The notes under the pieces: generated by a model
Database searches by the model: none
What the model saw: the letters and a program-made list of their open reading frames with translations, nothing else
What the model was told of the DNA's origin: nothing
In this document: piece by piece, positions 48,127-58,952 of the stretch
How positions within the stretch are numbered: the first letter of the stretch is position 1
Layout of the letters: each line of letters opens with the position of its first letter
Source: an uncultured Rikenellaceae bacterium
Lineage (GTDB): Bacteria > Bacteroidota > Bacteroidia > Bacteroidales > Rikenellaceae
NCBI GenBank assembly: GCA_944321925.1
Contig: CALUND010000006.1
Coordinates: 62,001 to 126,000, forward strand
Direction: 5' to 3'
DNA: 64,000 bases
Position numbers and translations under genes: made by a program

Positions 48127-50940
48127 TCAGTCTCGGTTATTAATCTGTTCGTGTCGGGCAAGAAACCGGCCGGTGTAGCTCTCTTCGCACTGCATAAGAT
48201 CGCGCGGAGTCCCCTGGAAAACGAGATTTCCTCCCTCCTCACCGCCTTCAGGACCGAGGTCGATCACCCAGTCGGCGCACCGTATCACATCCATGTTGTG
48301 CTCGATGACCACGACCGAATGACCCCTGCGGATCAGCGCATCGAACGAAGCGAGCAACTTGTTGATATCGTGGAAATGGAGACCGGTAGTCGGTTCATCG
48401 AAGATAAACATCACCTTGCCTTCCGCATTGTCGCGCAGCAGGAACGATGCGAGTTTCACCCGTTGGCTTTCACCCCCGGAGAGCGTGGAAGAGGACTGTC
48501 CGAGCTTGATGTAGCCGAGTCCCACATCCTGCAAAGGGCGAAGCCGCTCGACAATGCGACGATTCACTGCAGCGCTCTCCCGGCCGAAGAAATCGATGGC
48601 ATCGTCGACCGTCATCTCGAGTACATCGTAAATCGATTTTCCCTGATATTTTACCTCCAGGACCTCGTCTTTGAAACGACGGCCATCGCAACACTCGCAT
48701 TTGAGTTCGACATCGGCCATGAACTGCATGCCCACGCGAATCACCCCTTCGCCCTGACACTCCTCACAACGACCACCGGGCGTATTGAACGAAAAATAAG
48801 AGGCCGCCATGCCGTTGTGTTTTGCATAAGGCTGGTCGGCGAACAGTTTACGGATCTCGTCGTAGGCCTTGATGTAGGTCACCGGATTGGAGCGCGACGA
48901 TTTGCCGATCGGATTCTGATCGACCATCTCCACCTGCCTCAAAAGCGACACGTCGCCCGTCAGAGCCTCGAAACTCCCCGGTTTGAGGCCCGACTCGTCC
49001 AGTTGCCGCCGTAGAGCCGGATAGAGCACCCCGCGAACCAACGACGACTTTCCGCTGCCGCTAACTCCCGTGACGCATGTCATCACGCCGAGAGGAATTT
49101 TCACATCGATTCCCTTCAGGTTATTGGCCCGCACTCCCTTCAATTCGATGTAGTTGCTCCAGCCGCGCACTTCGGGAGGAGCCTCGATCCGTCTGCGTCC
49201 GGAGAGATAATCGGCCGTCAGGCTATTCCGGCACGAAAGAAGCCCTTCGAACGGACCGCTGTAGACTACCTCGCCTCCGAGATAACCCGCTCTCGGTCCG
49301 ATGTCTATGATCTGATCGGCCGCACGCATGGTATCTTCATCGTGCTCCACCACGATCACCGTATTGCCCATATCGCGCAGCTGCTTCAACACTTTGATCA
49401 GTCGTTGGGTATCGCGCGGATGGAGTCCGATGCTCGGTTCGTCGAGTATGTAGAGCGATCCCACCAGGTTGCTTCCCAGCGAAGCGGAAAGATTGATTCG
49501 CTGGCTCTCCCCGCCCGAAAGCGTGGAAGAGAGTCGGTCGAGCGTGAGATAGCCCAATCCGACATCCGACAGACACTGCAGACGATTGCGGATCTCCACC
49601 AGAATGCGTGCACCGGTTTTGGCATCGTGCTCATCGAGCTCCAACGCCGAGAAAAAGCCGATCAGCTCATCGACCGGCATGGTGACCAGATCGACAATCG
49701 TCTTTCCGCCCACCTTCACATAGGTAGCCTCCTTACGCAGCCGTCCGCCTCCGCACTCCGGACAAAGGGTCTTTCCGGTATAACGTGCGAGAAGCACCCG
49801 ATACTGAATTTTGTAACGTTCCGACTCGAGGAACCGGAAAAATTCGTCGAGACCGTGGAAGAATTCGTTCCCGCGCCAAAGCGTCCTGCGTTGTTGGGGT
49901 GTCAACTGGTAAAAGGGCGTATGGATGGGAAAATCGCACTTATAGGCGTTATCCACCAGTTGCTGACGCCACCATCCCATCGTCTCACCCCGCCAACAGA
50001 CGACGGCTCCGTCGAAAATCGTCTTGGTCTTGTCCGGGACCACGAGATCCTCATCGATCCCCACCACCTTGCCGTAGCCTTCGCAACGCGGACAGGCCCC
50101 GATCGGATTGTTGAAACTGAACAGATGCTCCGTCGGTTGCTCGAACTCGATGCCGTCGGCCTCGAAACGGGAGGAGAACTCCTCCTCGGTCCACGGATCA
50201 CCCGATCTCTTTTGCGAAATCACCCGACACACGCCACCGCCATAGGCAAAAGCGCGTTCTACGCTGTCACCCAACCGGCCGATCGTATCGGGATCGTTCG
50301 AGACCTTCACCCGGTCGATGATGACTGCCAACCCCTCCGGTGAAGCGTCCGGGGCGAGTTGTGGAAGCAGCTCGTCGATCGACAGCAACCGACCGTCTGC
50401 CCAGACACGCAGCAATCCCTCCTTCTGATCGAGCGTCAGACGTTCGATCAGCCCCTGTCCGTCAGCCAACTGTACCGGAGCCGCGATCATTGCACGACTT
50501 CCCGGTTCGAGTTCCAGGATGCGGGCCACCACATCGTCGGTCTGCCAACACTTCACCTCTTGTCCGGATACGGGAGAGAACGTATGTCCGATCCGGGCGA
50601 AGAGGAGTTTCAGGTAGTCGTAAATCTCCGTCGAGGTTCCCACGGTCGAACGAGGGTTACGCGTATTGACCTTCTGTTCGATGGCGATCGCCGGAGCGAT
50701 GCCGGTAATGGAATCGACATCTGGTTTGTCGATCCGGCCAAGAAATTGCCGGGCATAGGCCGAGAGACTCTCCACGTAACGTCGTTGTCCCTCGGCAAAA
50801 ATGGTATCGAAAGCCAATGTGGACTTGCCGGAACCGGAAAGCCCCGTCACGACGACCAGTTTGTTGTGCGGGATGTCGACCTCGATGTTCTTCAGGTTGT
50901 GAACCCGAGCGCCCTTGATATGGATAGAAGATGTAGCCAA
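48127..50940 (-). CDS. uvrA: Excinuclease ABC subunit A
   Basis: This 937-residue protein is the damage-recognition ATPase of nucleotide excision repair. It has two ABC-type halves: Walker [13 protein letters not shown] (about 31-42) and [13 protein letters not shown], each with an LSGGESQR signature. The UvrA zinc fingers [13 protein letters not shown] and [13 protein letters not shown]...CECCDGRRF are intact. The start [24 protein letters not shown] is the family standard. A 118-base gap separates it from pyrI upstream. The M16 peptidase gene begins 1 base after its stop. Confidence 0.97.
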   Translation of the reverse strand: MATSSIHIKGARVHNLKNIEVDIPHNKLVVVTGLSGSGKSTLAFDTIFAEGQRRYVESLSAYARQFLGRIDKPDVDSITGIAPAIAIEQKVNTRNPRSTVGTSTEIYDYLKLLFARIGHTFSPVSGQEVKCWQTDDVVARILELEPGSRAMIAAPVQLADGQGLIERLTLDQKEGLLRVWADGRLLSIDELLPQLAPDASPEGLAVIIDRVKVSNDPDTIGRLGDSVERAFAYGGGVCRVISQKRSGDPWTEEEFSSRFEADGIEFEQPTEHLFSFNNPIGACPRCEGYGKVVGIDEDLVVPDKTKTIFDGAVVCWRGETMGWWRQQLVDNAYKCDFPIHTPFYQLTPQQRRTLWRGNEFFHGLDEFFRFLESERYKIQYRVLLARYTGKTLCPECGGGRLRKEATYVKVGGKTIVDLVTMPVDELIGFFSALELDEHDAKTGARILVEIRNRLQCLSDVGLGYLTLDRLSSTLSGGESQRINLSASLGSNLVGSLYILDEPSIGLHPRDTQRLIKVLKQLRDMGNTVIVVEHDEDTMRAADQIIDIGPRAGYLGGEVVYSGPFEGLLSCRNSLTADYLSGRRRIEAPPEVRGWSNYIELKGVRANNLKGIDVKIPLGVMTCVTGVSGSGKSSLVRGVLYPALRRQLDESGLKPGSFEALTGDVSLLRQVEMVDQNPIGKSSRSNPVTYIKAYDEIRKLFADQPYAKHNGMAASYFSFNTPGGRCEECQGEGVIRVGMQFMADVELKCECCDGRRFKDEVLEVKYQGKSIYDVLEMTVDDAIDFFGRESAAVNRRIVERLRPLQDVGLGYIKLGQSSSTLSGGESQRVKLASFLLRDNAEGKVMFIFDEPTTGLHFHDINKLLASFDALIRRGHSVVVIEHNMDVIRCADWVIDLGPEGGEEGGNLVFQGTPRDLMQCEESYTGRFLARHEQINNRD

Positions 50941-51058
50941 GATTATCTCCGTTCGGTTTTACCCCGTCACCACCCGGTCCGTTGGTGCGACATGCGCGTT
51001 CACACCCGACTCGGAAGATGCCGGACATCGACAGAAAACGAAACTTTCGGATGCTTTA

Positions 51059-51523
51059 TTATTTCAGTTCCATCTGCTCGCCGAAAGTGATCTTTTCGCA
51101 GTAGCGACACCGAAGGGCAATGCCCTTCTCTCCGCGGATCACATCGAAAGCAGTCTCCACAGGTTCGTTGTTGGTGATGCATTTCGGATTGATGCAACGC
51201 ACGAAACCCTCGATCCGCTCCGGCACGGTAACGCTTCTTTTTTCGATCACCTGGTAGTCTCGGATCGTGTTGACAATGGCCTCGGGAGCCACCAGCGCAA
51301 TCCGATTGATCTCCTCCGGACGGCAATAGCGATCGTTGATCTTGATGATCGCTTTCGTACCCATGCGTTTGCTTTCCAGATTCATTCCGAACGTCATCCG
51401 GCACTCGTTATCACGATCGAGCCCCATGATCCGAATGATTTTGAAAAGGGCATCCGACGGAATGTGATCGATCACCGTTCCATTCTCGATAGCCCTGACC
51501 TCCATAATCTTATCTTGTCCCAT
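51059..51523 (-). CDS. pyrI: Aspartate carbamoyltransferase regulatory chain
   Basis: This 154-residue protein binds CTP/ATP and controls the PyrB catalytic chain in pyrimidine synthesis. Its zinc site has Cys110, Cys115, Cys139 and Cys142 (FVRCINPKCITN and LRCRYCEK). GTVIDHIPSDALFKIIRIMGL is the family's nucleotide-binding segment. The ATG at 51523 is preferred; one at 51505 (MEVRAIENG) is possible. It follows pyrB by 34 bases. Confidence 0.95.
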   Translation of the reverse strand: MGQDKIMEVRAIENGTVIDHIPSDALFKIIRIMGLDRDNECRMTFGMNLESKRMGTKAIIKINDRYCRPEEINRIALVAPEAIVNTIRDYQVIEKRSVTVPERIEGFVRCINPKCITNNEPVETAFDVIRGEKGIALRCRYCEKITFGEQMELK

Positions 51524-51557
51524 AATTCTCTTCTTGCTTGTGATATGTATGTCCGGT

Positions 51558-52469
51558 TCACTTTTTGACCCCCAGCAAATAGCTGATGATCGCCATACGG
51601 GTATAGACCCCGTTTTCGGTCTGATTGAAATAGTAGGCCTTCGGGTTGGCATCGACATCGGTCGCGATCTCACCCACACGCGGCAGCGGATGAAGAATCC
51701 GCATATTCTCTTTGGTTCCCTCCAGCATGCTGTTTTTCAACACATAGATGTTTTTCATCCGTTCGTACTCCATGGGGTCGGTAAAACGCTCCTTCTGGAC
51801 CCGTGTCATGTAGACGATATCGGCCTCGCGGATCGAAGAGTCGATTTCACGCTTCTCCTCGTAGGGCAAACCCTTTTCACGCAGGAAAAGTTTATACTCT
51901 TCGGGCATCTCCAGTTCGGGCGGTGCGACAAAGGTAAATTTGGTATTGAAATGGGAAAGCGCCTGCAACAGCGAATGCACCGTACGGCCGTATTTCAGAT
52001 CGCCCACCATCATGATGTTGATTCCGTCCAACGTTCCCTGGGTCTTTTTGATGGAATAGATATCGAGCAGCGTCTGCGAAGGGTGCTGATTGGCCCCATC
52101 GCCCGCATTGACCACCGGTACTTTGGAGATCTCACTGGCATAACGGGGAGCCCCTTCGAGCGAATGCCGCATGACGATCATGTCGCAATAATTGGAGATT
52201 ACCTGAATGGTGTCATGGAAGGTCTCCCCTTTCGAGACGCTGGTGTTGGCCGTATCGGAGAACCCGATAACGCGCGCGCCGAGTCGATTGATCGCGCTCT
52301 CGAAACTGAGTCGGGTGCGCGTCGAGGGTTCGAAAAAGAGCGAGGCAATGACCCGTCCCTCCAGAAGAGGCTGATAGGGATTGCGCTCGAAATCGGCTGC
52401 CAATTCGGCGATGCGTACGATCTCCTCTTTGGTAAGGTCCGTAATGGATATTAAACTACGCTTCTCCAT
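51558..52469 (-). CDS. pyrB: Aspartate carbamoyltransferase catalytic chain
   Basis: This 303-residue enzyme makes N-carbamoyl-L-aspartate from carbamoyl phosphate and aspartate. The carbamoyl-phosphate loop [15 protein letters not shown] (Ser49-Thr-Arg-Thr-Arg) is intact, as are [39 protein letters not shown] and [11 protein letters not shown]. It is followed by pyrI and preceded by the YigZ-like gene, 31 bases upstream. Confidence 0.97.
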   Translation of the reverse strand: MEKRSLISITDLTKEEIVRIAELAADFERNPYQPLLEGRVIASLFFEPSTRTRLSFESAINRLGARVIGFSDTANTSVSKGETFHDTIQVISNYCDMIVMRHSLEGAPRYASEISKVPVVNAGDGANQHPSQTLLDIYSIKKTQGTLDGINIMMVGDLKYGRTVHSLLQALSHFNTKFTFVAPPELEMPEEYKLFLREKGLPYEEKREIDSSIREADIVYMTRVQKERFTDPMEYERMKNIYVLKNSMLEGTKENMRILHPLPRVGEIATDVDANPKAYYFNQTENGVYTRMAIISYLLGVKK

Positions 52470-52500
52470 ATTTTGTTCGTGTTGTTGATCATTTTCTTTG

Positions 52501-53106
52501 TCATTCCGTCTCGCGCATGAGCGACTCCACCTTGTCGAGTCTTCCGGCCAGCTCCTCCGCCCGACTCCGACGGATGCGAAGTGTCATGCGGCAAAGGTTG
52601 TCGAACGACTGCTCCTCCACCTCGGGCTGCATCTCCTTGACGATACGCATCACATCGTTCAGAACGAGATAGGAAAACGTCACCTGCATCCTCGCATCAA
52701 CCGTTCGTTCCACAATCTCCGCCTCTGCGATCGACAACGCCGCCGCTTCCCGGTAGGCAGCGATCAGTCCCGGCACACCCAGTTTCGTCCCGCCGAAATA
52801 GCGGACCACCACCAACAGGCACTCCGTAAGACCATTCGACAGCAACTGCCCCAAAATGGGTCTTCCGGCTGTTCCGGAGGGTTCGCCATCGTCGTTGGCC
52901 CTTTCACGCTCGCCTTTCGGCCCGAGTCGCCAGGCGTAGCAGTGATGCGTGGCGTCGTAATAACGTTTTCGCAACCCGTCGAGCCGCTCCCGAATCTCCT
53001 CCTCCGTACTCACCGGCCAAAGAAAAGCGAGAAAACGACTGCTCCGCTCCCGCATCGAGGCTTCGGAAGCTCCCGCGACTGTCCGATAACTGTCGTCCGC
53101 CTCCAT
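52501..53106 (-). CDS. YigZ/IMPACT-family protein (UPF0029)
   Basis: This 201-residue protein has the IMPACT pattern: [50 protein letters not shown] and [27 protein letters not shown]. The C-terminal half is a ferredoxin-like UPF0029 domain. The eukaryotic relative IMPACT modulates Gcn2; YigZ's bacterial role is not established. It lies 9 bases after lepB and 31 before pyrB. Confidence 0.88.
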   Translation of the reverse strand: MEADDSYRTVAGASEASMRERSSRFLAFLWPVSTEEEIRERLDGLRKRYYDATHHCYAWRLGPKGERERANDDGEPSGTAGRPILGQLLSNGLTECLLVVVRYFGGTKLGVPGLIAAYREAAALSIAEAEIVERTVDARMQVTFSYLVLNDVMRIVKEMQPEVEEQSFDNLCRMTLRIRRSRAEELAGRLDKVESLMRETE

Positions 53107-53115
53107 GACCGCACC

Positions 53116-54489
53116 CTATTTGATCGATCGGAACATCCGGTTCCAACGAATGTTCGACGGGAAAGGCTTATTCTTGTCGAGCGACAGCCAGACGAACGAC
53201 GCCTTGCCCACGATATGATCCTCCGGCACGAAACCCCAAAAACGGGAGTCGGCCGAATTGTGACGATTGTCGCCCATCATGAAGTAGTAGTCCATGCGGA
53301 ACGTATAGCGATCGGCGGGCTCTCCGTTGATCAGAATCGTGCCGTCATCCTTTACCTCCAGGCTATTTCCTTCGTAGGTTTCGATGATCCGACGATAGAG
53401 CGGCAGATTCTGCTGCGTCAGCTCCACGGTCGCGCCCTTGGCCGGAACCCACAGGGGCCCGAACCAGTCTTCGGTCCAACGATAAGCCGATGTATCGTTC
53501 GGGAAATAGACAGGGCTCGGCTCGGTCTGCTCGAACTTCTCCACCGCAACCACATTCTGCATCCGGTTGACCCGTTCGAGATTCGCGGCCGTCAGCGGCA
53601 GGAAATAGTGGCCCATGTTGTCGTACTGGAGTTCATCGCGCGAAATACCCATCTCCTCGAGGGCTTGCGAAGAGATCGGCGAAGAGGTCGTGACGAAATA
53701 GAAAAACTCCCGTTCAGGAATCGCCTCAAACGGAGTTCCATTCACAAACAGTTCCGAGGCCATGATCCGTACCGTATCGCCCGGCAGGGCGACGCAACGT
53801 TTGATATAATTCTCTCGTTTGTCGACCGGCCGTGAGACCACCGTAAAATCGCGTTCCAACCGACGACGCCCCTCGGCCTGACCATAACGCGCCTGGTACT
53901 GACGGAGCACATCGTAGTAGGTCACGTCCTGTTTCTCGAGCAGCACCGTATCGCCGGCCGGGAAATTGAATACCACCACATCGCCGCGACGGATCTTTCG
54001 CAACCCTTTCAGCCGATGGTACGGAAGTTTGATCGCCTCACAATACGACTTTTTGGTCTGGGACAACGGCATCGTATGGTGAACCAGCGGGAAGGAGAGC
54101 GGTGTATTGGGCATCTGCGGTCCATAGGTCACTTTGCTCACGTAAAGGTAATCACCCACGAGCAGCGTCTTCTCCATGGAAGAGCTGGGGATCACGTACA
54201 TCTGGAAGACGAAAATATGGATGATCGAAGCCACCACGGCAGCGAACAGAATCGCCTCCACCCACTCCATGGTGGTTTTGTAGGCTCGATTCCTGGTTTT
54301 GAGAGCCTTGTGACGGCTCCAGACATGACGTCCGAACCATTTGCTGATGAACAGGTCGTAGATCACGGGAACTCCCAGCAAAAACCACAGGTTGCCGGTC
54401 CACACCACGAACCAAAGCAGATAGATGATCGTGGTCAGTGAAAATTTCACCCAACGGTTCCGCATGAATTGTTTCAATCGTTCCATCAT
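53116..54489 (-). CDS. lepB: Signal peptidase I
   Basis: This 457-residue enzyme removes signal peptides from exported proteins. The catalytic Ser104 is in VIPSSSMEKTLLVGDYLYVSK, and Lys230 is in YIKRCVALPGDTV; MGDNRHNSADSRFWGFV closes the site. Helices at about 18-40 and 78-98 anchor it in the inner membrane. It is much longer than E. coli LepB-type minimal enzymes because of insertions (about 120-220 and 250-370), as is usual in Bacteroidetes. It overlaps dapB by 4 bases. Confidence 0.93.
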   Translation of the reverse strand: MMERLKQFMRNRWVKFSLTTIIYLLWFVVWTGNLWFLLGVPVIYDLFISKWFGRHVWSRHKALKTRNRAYKTTMEWVEAILFAAVVASIIHIFVFQMYVIPSSSMEKTLLVGDYLYVSKVTYGPQMPNTPLSFPLVHHTMPLSQTKKSYCEAIKLPYHRLKGLRKIRRGDVVVFNFPAGDTVLLEKQDVTYYDVLRQYQARYGQAEGRRRLERDFTVVSRPVDKRENYIKRCVALPGDTVRIMASELFVNGTPFEAIPEREFFYFVTTSSPISSQALEEMGISRDELQYDNMGHYFLPLTAANLERVNRMQNVVAVEKFEQTEPSPVYFPNDTSAYRWTEDWFGPLWVPAKGATVELTQQNLPLYRRIIETYEGNSLEVKDDGTILINGEPADRYTFRMDYYFMMGDNRHNSADSRFWGFVPEDHIVGKASFVWLSLDKNKPFPSNIRWNRMFRSIK

Positions 54490-55205
54490 TCAGCACCCAA
54501 TAAGTCATCCATCGAATAGATTCCCTGCCGGCCGACCATGAATTCCGCCGCGAGAACAGCTCCCTCGGCGAAACCTCTTCGGCTGACCGCCCGATGTCGA
54601 AGTTCGATCGAATCGGCTTCCGACTCCCAGGTCACCGTATGGATACCGGGAACCATGCCGCGACGTACCGCGAGCACCTCCAGCTCTTCGGGTTCGGTCG
54701 TCGTGTTGCCCACCCACTTCGTTTTCCGATCCAATCCCTGCAGGATTCCTTCCGCAATCGTGATCGCCGTACCGCTCGGGGCATCCTTCTTCTGAATGTG
54801 GTGCACCTCTTCGACCGTCACATCGTATTGCGGGAAACGATTCATCATCCGTGCCAGCATCCGGTTCACGCGAAAGAACAGGTTCACACCTATGCTGTAA
54901 TTCGAGGCCCAAAACAGGCCTCCGTTTTTCGCTTTGCACACTTGCTGCACCTCTTCCATGCGAGCCGTCCAACCCGTTGTCCCGGAGACGACCGGAATGC
55001 CACACTCGAAGCAACGAAAAATATTCTCCACCGCAGTGGCGGGCGTAGAGAATTCGATCGCCACATCCACTCCCTGCAGACGTTCGGGGGTAAGATCCGC
55101 CCGATTCTCCACATCCACGATGAGTACAACCTCATGTCCGCGATCGAGCAACACCCGCTCAATCTCGTGACCCATTTTTCCGTATCCGATAATTGCCGCT
55201 TTCAT
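54486..55205 (-). CDS. dapB: 4-hydroxy-tetrahydrodipicolinate reductase
   Basis: This 239-residue enzyme of lysine/diaminopimelate synthesis begins MKAAIIGYGKMGHEIERVLL with the nucleotide-binding loop GYGKMG. It carries VVSGTTGW, the family signature EVHHIQKKDAPSGTA with the catalytic Lys, and HRAVSRRGFAEGAVLAA. The ATG at 55205 is chosen over 55301, which lies inside gltX. It starts 7 bases after gltX and overlaps lepB as ATGA. Confidence 0.95.
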   Translation of the reverse strand: MKAAIIGYGKMGHEIERVLLDRGHEVVLIVDVENRADLTPERLQGVDVAIEFSTPATAVENIFRCFECGIPVVSGTTGWTARMEEVQQVCKAKNGGLFWASNYSIGVNLFFRVNRMLARMMNRFPQYDVTVEEVHHIQKKDAPSGTAITIAEGILQGLDRKTKWVGNTTTEPEELEVLAVRRGMVPGIHTVTWESEADSIELRHRAVSRRGFAEGAVLAAEFMVGRQGIYSMDDLLGAE

Positions 55206-55212
55206 TCCTGTG

Positions 55213-56766
55213 TCAATCCTCTTTTTTGTCATCGCCATTTCCCAACCGTTCCAATGCCCGATCGATTCGCTCGACGCACTCCCGCTGCCCCACGATCTCA
55301 CAGATATCGAACATGCCGGGCCCCTTGCAGGCCCCTACCACCGCCAGACGGAACGCGTTCATGATCGGACCGATGGGATAGCCCATGCGCTCCACCCAGG
55401 CGTGGATCTCGCGGTCGACCGTCTCCATATCGAAAACGGGTAGCGCCGCCAACATGTCGCGCAATTCGGCGATATGGCGGGGCGTATCGCCCTTCCAGAA
55501 TTTACGTACATTCTTCTCGTCGTAGCTCTCCGGGGCCATGAAAAAGTAGAACGAAAGCTCCCAAAAATCGGACGGGAAAGTAGCCCGCTCCTTGATGAGG
55601 GAACCGATCCGTTCGGAGAGTGCTTTTTCCACTTCGATGCCGTGCTCCGACATGATTTTCCGGTAGAGTCGGCCGACCTCCTCGTCGCTCTTCCGATGCA
55701 TATACTGGGCATTGAACCACCGCGCCTTTTCCGGCTGGAAGCGTGCGCCCGACTTACTGACCCGATCGAGCGAAAAAGCAGCGATCAACTCCTCCATCGA
55801 GAAGATCTCCTGTTCCGTTCCGGGGTTCCATCCGAGCAGGGCCAACATGTTGATGAATGCTTCGGGGAAATAGCCGTCTTCCCGGTAGCCGCGCGACACC
55901 TCTCCGTCCGGAGCCGTCCACTGCAGCGGGAAGACCGGGAAGCCCAGTTTATCCCCGTCACGTTTGCTCAGTTTACCCTGTCCCGTCGGCTTGAGCAACA
56001 GCGGCAGATGGGCGAACTCGGGCTGCGTATCGGTCCAACCGAAAGCCCGATAGAGCAGATAGTGGAGCGGCAGCGAGGGCAGCCACTCCTCGCCCCGAAT
56101 CACGTGGGAGATCTCCATCAGGTGGTCGTCCACGATGTTGGCGAGATGGTACGTAGGCAGTTCGTCGGCCGATTTATAGAGCACCTTGTCGTCGAGCGTA
56201 GCGGTATTCATCCTCACATCGCCCCGAATCAGGTCGTGCATGTGCACCTCTTCATTTTCCGGCATGCGGAAACGGATGACATATTGATCGCCCCGCTCGA
56301 TTCTTTGCTGCACCTCGTCGGGAGAGAGCCGCAACGAGGTAGCCAAACGGTCCCGCACGGCATAGTTGTACGAGAAGGTCTCTCCTTTGCCCTCGGCTTC
56401 GGCACGAAGGGCGTTCAGTTCTTCGGGAGTATCGAACGCATAGTAGGCATCGCCCGACGCCACGAGACGAAGAGCATATTCTTTATAAATTGCCTTTCGT
56501 TCGCTCTGCCGGTAGGGGGCGTGAGGACCACCCTCCTCCACACCTTCGTCGATGTGGATGCCGCACCAGCGGAGCGATTCCATAATATAGGCTTCGGCTC
56601 CCGGGACGAAACGTTGCGAATCGGTATCTTCGATCCGGAGGATGAAAGCTCCGCCATGCCGACGGGCAAAAAGGTAGTTGTAGAGTGCCGTGCGAACCCC
56701 TCCGATATGGAGTGCTCCGGTCGGACTGGGTGCGAAACGGACACGTATGGGTCTATTGGAATTCAT
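55213..56766 (-). CDS. gltX: Glutamyl-tRNA synthetase
   Basis: This 517-residue class I synthetase has the HIGH-type box RFAPSPTGALHIGGVRTALY and the KMSKS-type box KLSKRDG (LTSKRDG in relatives). FILRIEDTDSQRFVPG and YHLANIVDDHLMEISHVIRGEEWLPS are family-specific, and the C-terminal anticodon-binding domain is helical. It charges tRNA-Glu. A -7 box lies at 56808-56815. It opens the gltX-dapB-lepB-yigZ-pyrB-pyrI transcript. Confidence 0.97.
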   Translation of the reverse strand: MNSNRPIRVRFAPSPTGALHIGGVRTALYNYLFARRHGGAFILRIEDTDSQRFVPGAEAYIMESLRWCGIHIDEGVEEGGPHAPYRQSERKAIYKEYALRLVASGDAYYAFDTPEELNALRAEAEGKGETFSYNYAVRDRLATSLRLSPDEVQQRIERGDQYVIRFRMPENEEVHMHDLIRGDVRMNTATLDDKVLYKSADELPTYHLANIVDDHLMEISHVIRGEEWLPSLPLHYLLYRAFGWTDTQPEFAHLPLLLKPTGQGKLSKRDGDKLGFPVFPLQWTAPDGEVSRGYREDGYFPEAFINMLALLGWNPGTEQEIFSMEELIAAFSLDRVSKSGARFQPEKARWFNAQYMHRKSDEEVGRLYRKIMSEHGIEVEKALSERIGSLIKERATFPSDFWELSFYFFMAPESYDEKNVRKFWKGDTPRHIAELRDMLAALPVFDMETVDREIHAWVERMGYPIGPIMNAFRLAVVGACKGPGMFDICEIVGQRECVERIDRALERLGNGDDKKED

Positions 56767-56807
56767 GCTTTATCGGATTTAGCACCGGGCAGGTGCGATA
56801 ACTATCG

Positions 56808-56815
56808 CAAAAGTA
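56808..56815 (-). promoter_or_regulatory. Promoter -7 box of the gltX operon
   Basis: Minus strand TACTTTTG matches TAnnTTTG, about 40 bases before the gltX ATG. The -33 element is not clear. Confidence 0.5.
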
Positions 56816-56870
56816 GGAAAAAATCGGGAAGAAACACACCCGAAAAGTCCGAAATATGAGGGAAGTCGAC

Positions 56871-58952
56871 TTACACCAGATAGCGGGCCTGCGGTTCGCC
56901 CACCTGCATCGGATAGACGAGTATGAAACTTCGATCCTGCGCATAGGTATTGAGATAATAGGGAATACGGCTCATACCGACCTGATAGGAGAGTTTCTCT
57001 CTTCTGCTCAGCACCACCCAAAGCGCATCGTCGCGTTGGAGCTCCCGGAAAAGGATCAGGAAATCGTTCCAGTCGGCAAACTCACGGAAATCCGCCTCAA
57101 TCGGACGTTTGCGGGCAATCCGTTTCAATACGTCGAGGGTTGCAGCCGAGCCGTAGAAGACCACTTTCGAAGAGGTATGATGGGCGACGTTCCACACCTT
57201 TTCGATCCAGAGCGGGAAGCCGGTTTCACGCTCCGCCTGTGCCGGAATTACCACGACATGACGTTTCACGGTGGAGAGCGGCTGGACCGGTTTGTAGACC
57301 AGCGTCGTGACATCGGGACTCTGCGTCAGCACCCCCTCTGTGATCCGACCGAGGAAGGTGTCGGAGATTCCCGTCTCCTTATGCAATCCGAGCACCAGAT
57401 CGGAGATACGCTGCTCCCGGATAACACTGACGATGGCATTCACAATGTCGTGATCGTAGCGAAGCAACTCGTGCATGTAATCGTCCGTAGCCGCGGCTGT
57501 TCGGGCTGCCAGGTCGAGCACCCTTTGGGCATGTTTGAGCTGCTGTTCGTCGTTTTTGCGATTGTCCACCACGTTCAGCGCATAAAGCTGGGTCTTACGC
57601 CGTAACGATTTGGCCGCCGTGCTGAGACAAACCAGCTCCGTGACCATCTCTCCGTGACGGATCGGTATCAGGACACGATCCAGCTCCTTGTCCCGCTCTT
57701 TTTCGCCCTCGCCACCGGCAGGCCGTTCCGAAAGGTCCTTTACGGCCAAATCGTGCGCGCCCCGTTGGGCCGAGAAAGAGGCCATGGTGCAGGTGACGAG
57801 AATCATGAGAATCGTACCGTTGAGTACACTTTCGTTCAACAGGCGGATCGGCTCTCCGTCGGGCGTGTGGCCGATCACGGTTCCATAACCCACCATCACG
57901 GCTGCCAGGGTGGCTGCGGCCTGGGCATTGCTCAAGCCGAAAATAATCCTTCGCTGATCTTTCGAGAGTCGGAAAGTCTTCTGCGTGAACCATGCGGCAA
58001 GGAACTTGGCCAACGTGGCCACAACGATCATGACCGCCCCGACCTTGATTGTCTCCCAGCCATCGAAAAAGCTGCGGTAATCGATCAACATACCCACCCC
58101 GAGCAGGAAAAAGGGGATGAAGATGGCATTTCCCACGAACTCCACCCGATTCATCAACGGGGAGGTCTTCGGGATCAACCGATTGAGAGCCATACCCGTA
58201 AGAAAGGCTCCGATAATCGCCTCGAGGCCGGCCAACTGGGCCAGATAGGAGCCGAAGAACAGCATGACCAGCACGAAAATATACTGGGACACATTGTCGT
58301 CGCACCGCTTGAAGAACCGCCGCCCGATCAGCGGAAAGACCAACATGACAAAAAGTCCGAAAGCCAAGACCGAGAATCCGAGACGATACCAGAACACCTC
58401 GTCGACCCGACCGCCCACCATTCCCACGATGACCGTCAGGACCAACAGGGCGAGCGTATCGGTAATCACCGTACCGCCGACCGTGATGACCACCGACTTG
58501 TCGCGTGCGACGCCCATCTTACTGATAATCGGATAGGCAATCAACGTATGGGAGGCGAACATGCTGGCCAACAGCACGGAAGTAAGGAGCGAAAAATCCA
58601 GCACCCACAAACCGGCAGCCGTTCCCAATGCCATCGGTATGAGAAAGGTGTAGAGTCCGAAAACGAGACTTTTGAGCCGGTTCTTCTTGAAGTCGTTCAT
58701 GTCCATCTCCAGTCCGGCGAGGAACATGATATAGAGCATACCTGCTGTACCGGAGAGAATGATGCTGCTGTCGCGCAGGATCAGGTTGAGGCCGTGCGGT
58801 CCGATGATGGCTCCCGCAATGATCAGTCCCAGCAAGGGCGGAACCCGCAACCGATTGAGCAAAAGAGGGGCCGCAAGAATGATGACCAGAATCAACAAAA
58901 ACTGGAGGATCGGGTCGGTCAGAGGCAATGTGATCGTTGCGAGAGAAACCAT
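56871..58952 (-). CDS. CPA2-family cation/proton antiporter with C-terminal UspA-like domains
   Basis: This protein has 693 residues from the ATG at 58952 (an ATG at 59024 is also in frame). The first about 400 residues form a Kef-type antiporter with about twelve helices (RVPPLLGLIIAGAIIGPHGL, LYIMFLAGLEMDMNDF, EAIIGAFLTGMALNRLIP). Residues about 430-690 contain two universal-stress-protein-like segments (RVLIPIRHGEMVTELVCLST and TVKRHVVVIPAQAERETGFP) instead of a TrkA domain, so nucleotide binding may regulate it. The exchanged ion (Na+ or K+) is not predictable. It stands alone between gltX and the SIMPL gene. Confidence 0.85.
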   Translation of the reverse strand: MVSLATITLPLTDPILQFLLILVIILAAPLLLNRLRVPPLLGLIIAGAIIGPHGLNLILRDSSIILSGTAGMLYIMFLAGLEMDMNDFKKNRLKSLVFGLYTFLIPMALGTAAGLWVLDFSLLTSVLLASMFASHTLIAYPIISKMGVARDKSVVITVGGTVITDTLALLVLTVIVGMVGGRVDEVFWYRLGFSVLAFGLFVMLVFPLIGRRFFKRCDDNVSQYIFVLVMLFFGSYLAQLAGLEAIIGAFLTGMALNRLIPKTSPLMNRVEFVGNAIFIPFFLLGVGMLIDYRSFFDGWETIKVGAVMIVVATLAKFLAAWFTQKTFRLSKDQRRIIFGLSNAQAAATLAAVMVGYGTVIGHTPDGEPIRLLNESVLNGTILMILVTCTMASFSAQRGAHDLAVKDLSERPAGGEGEKERDKELDRVLIPIRHGEMVTELVCLSTAAKSLRRKTQLYALNVVDNRKNDEQQLKHAQRVLDLAARTAAATDDYMHELLRYDHDIVNAIVSVIREQRISDLVLGLHKETGISDTFLGRITEGVLTQSPDVTTLVYKPVQPLSTVKRHVVVIPAQAERETGFPLWIEKVWNVAHHTSSKVVFYGSAATLDVLKRIARKRPIEADFREFADWNDFLILFRELQRDDALWVVLSRREKLSYQVGMSRIPYYLNTYAQDRSFILVYPMQVGEPQARYLV

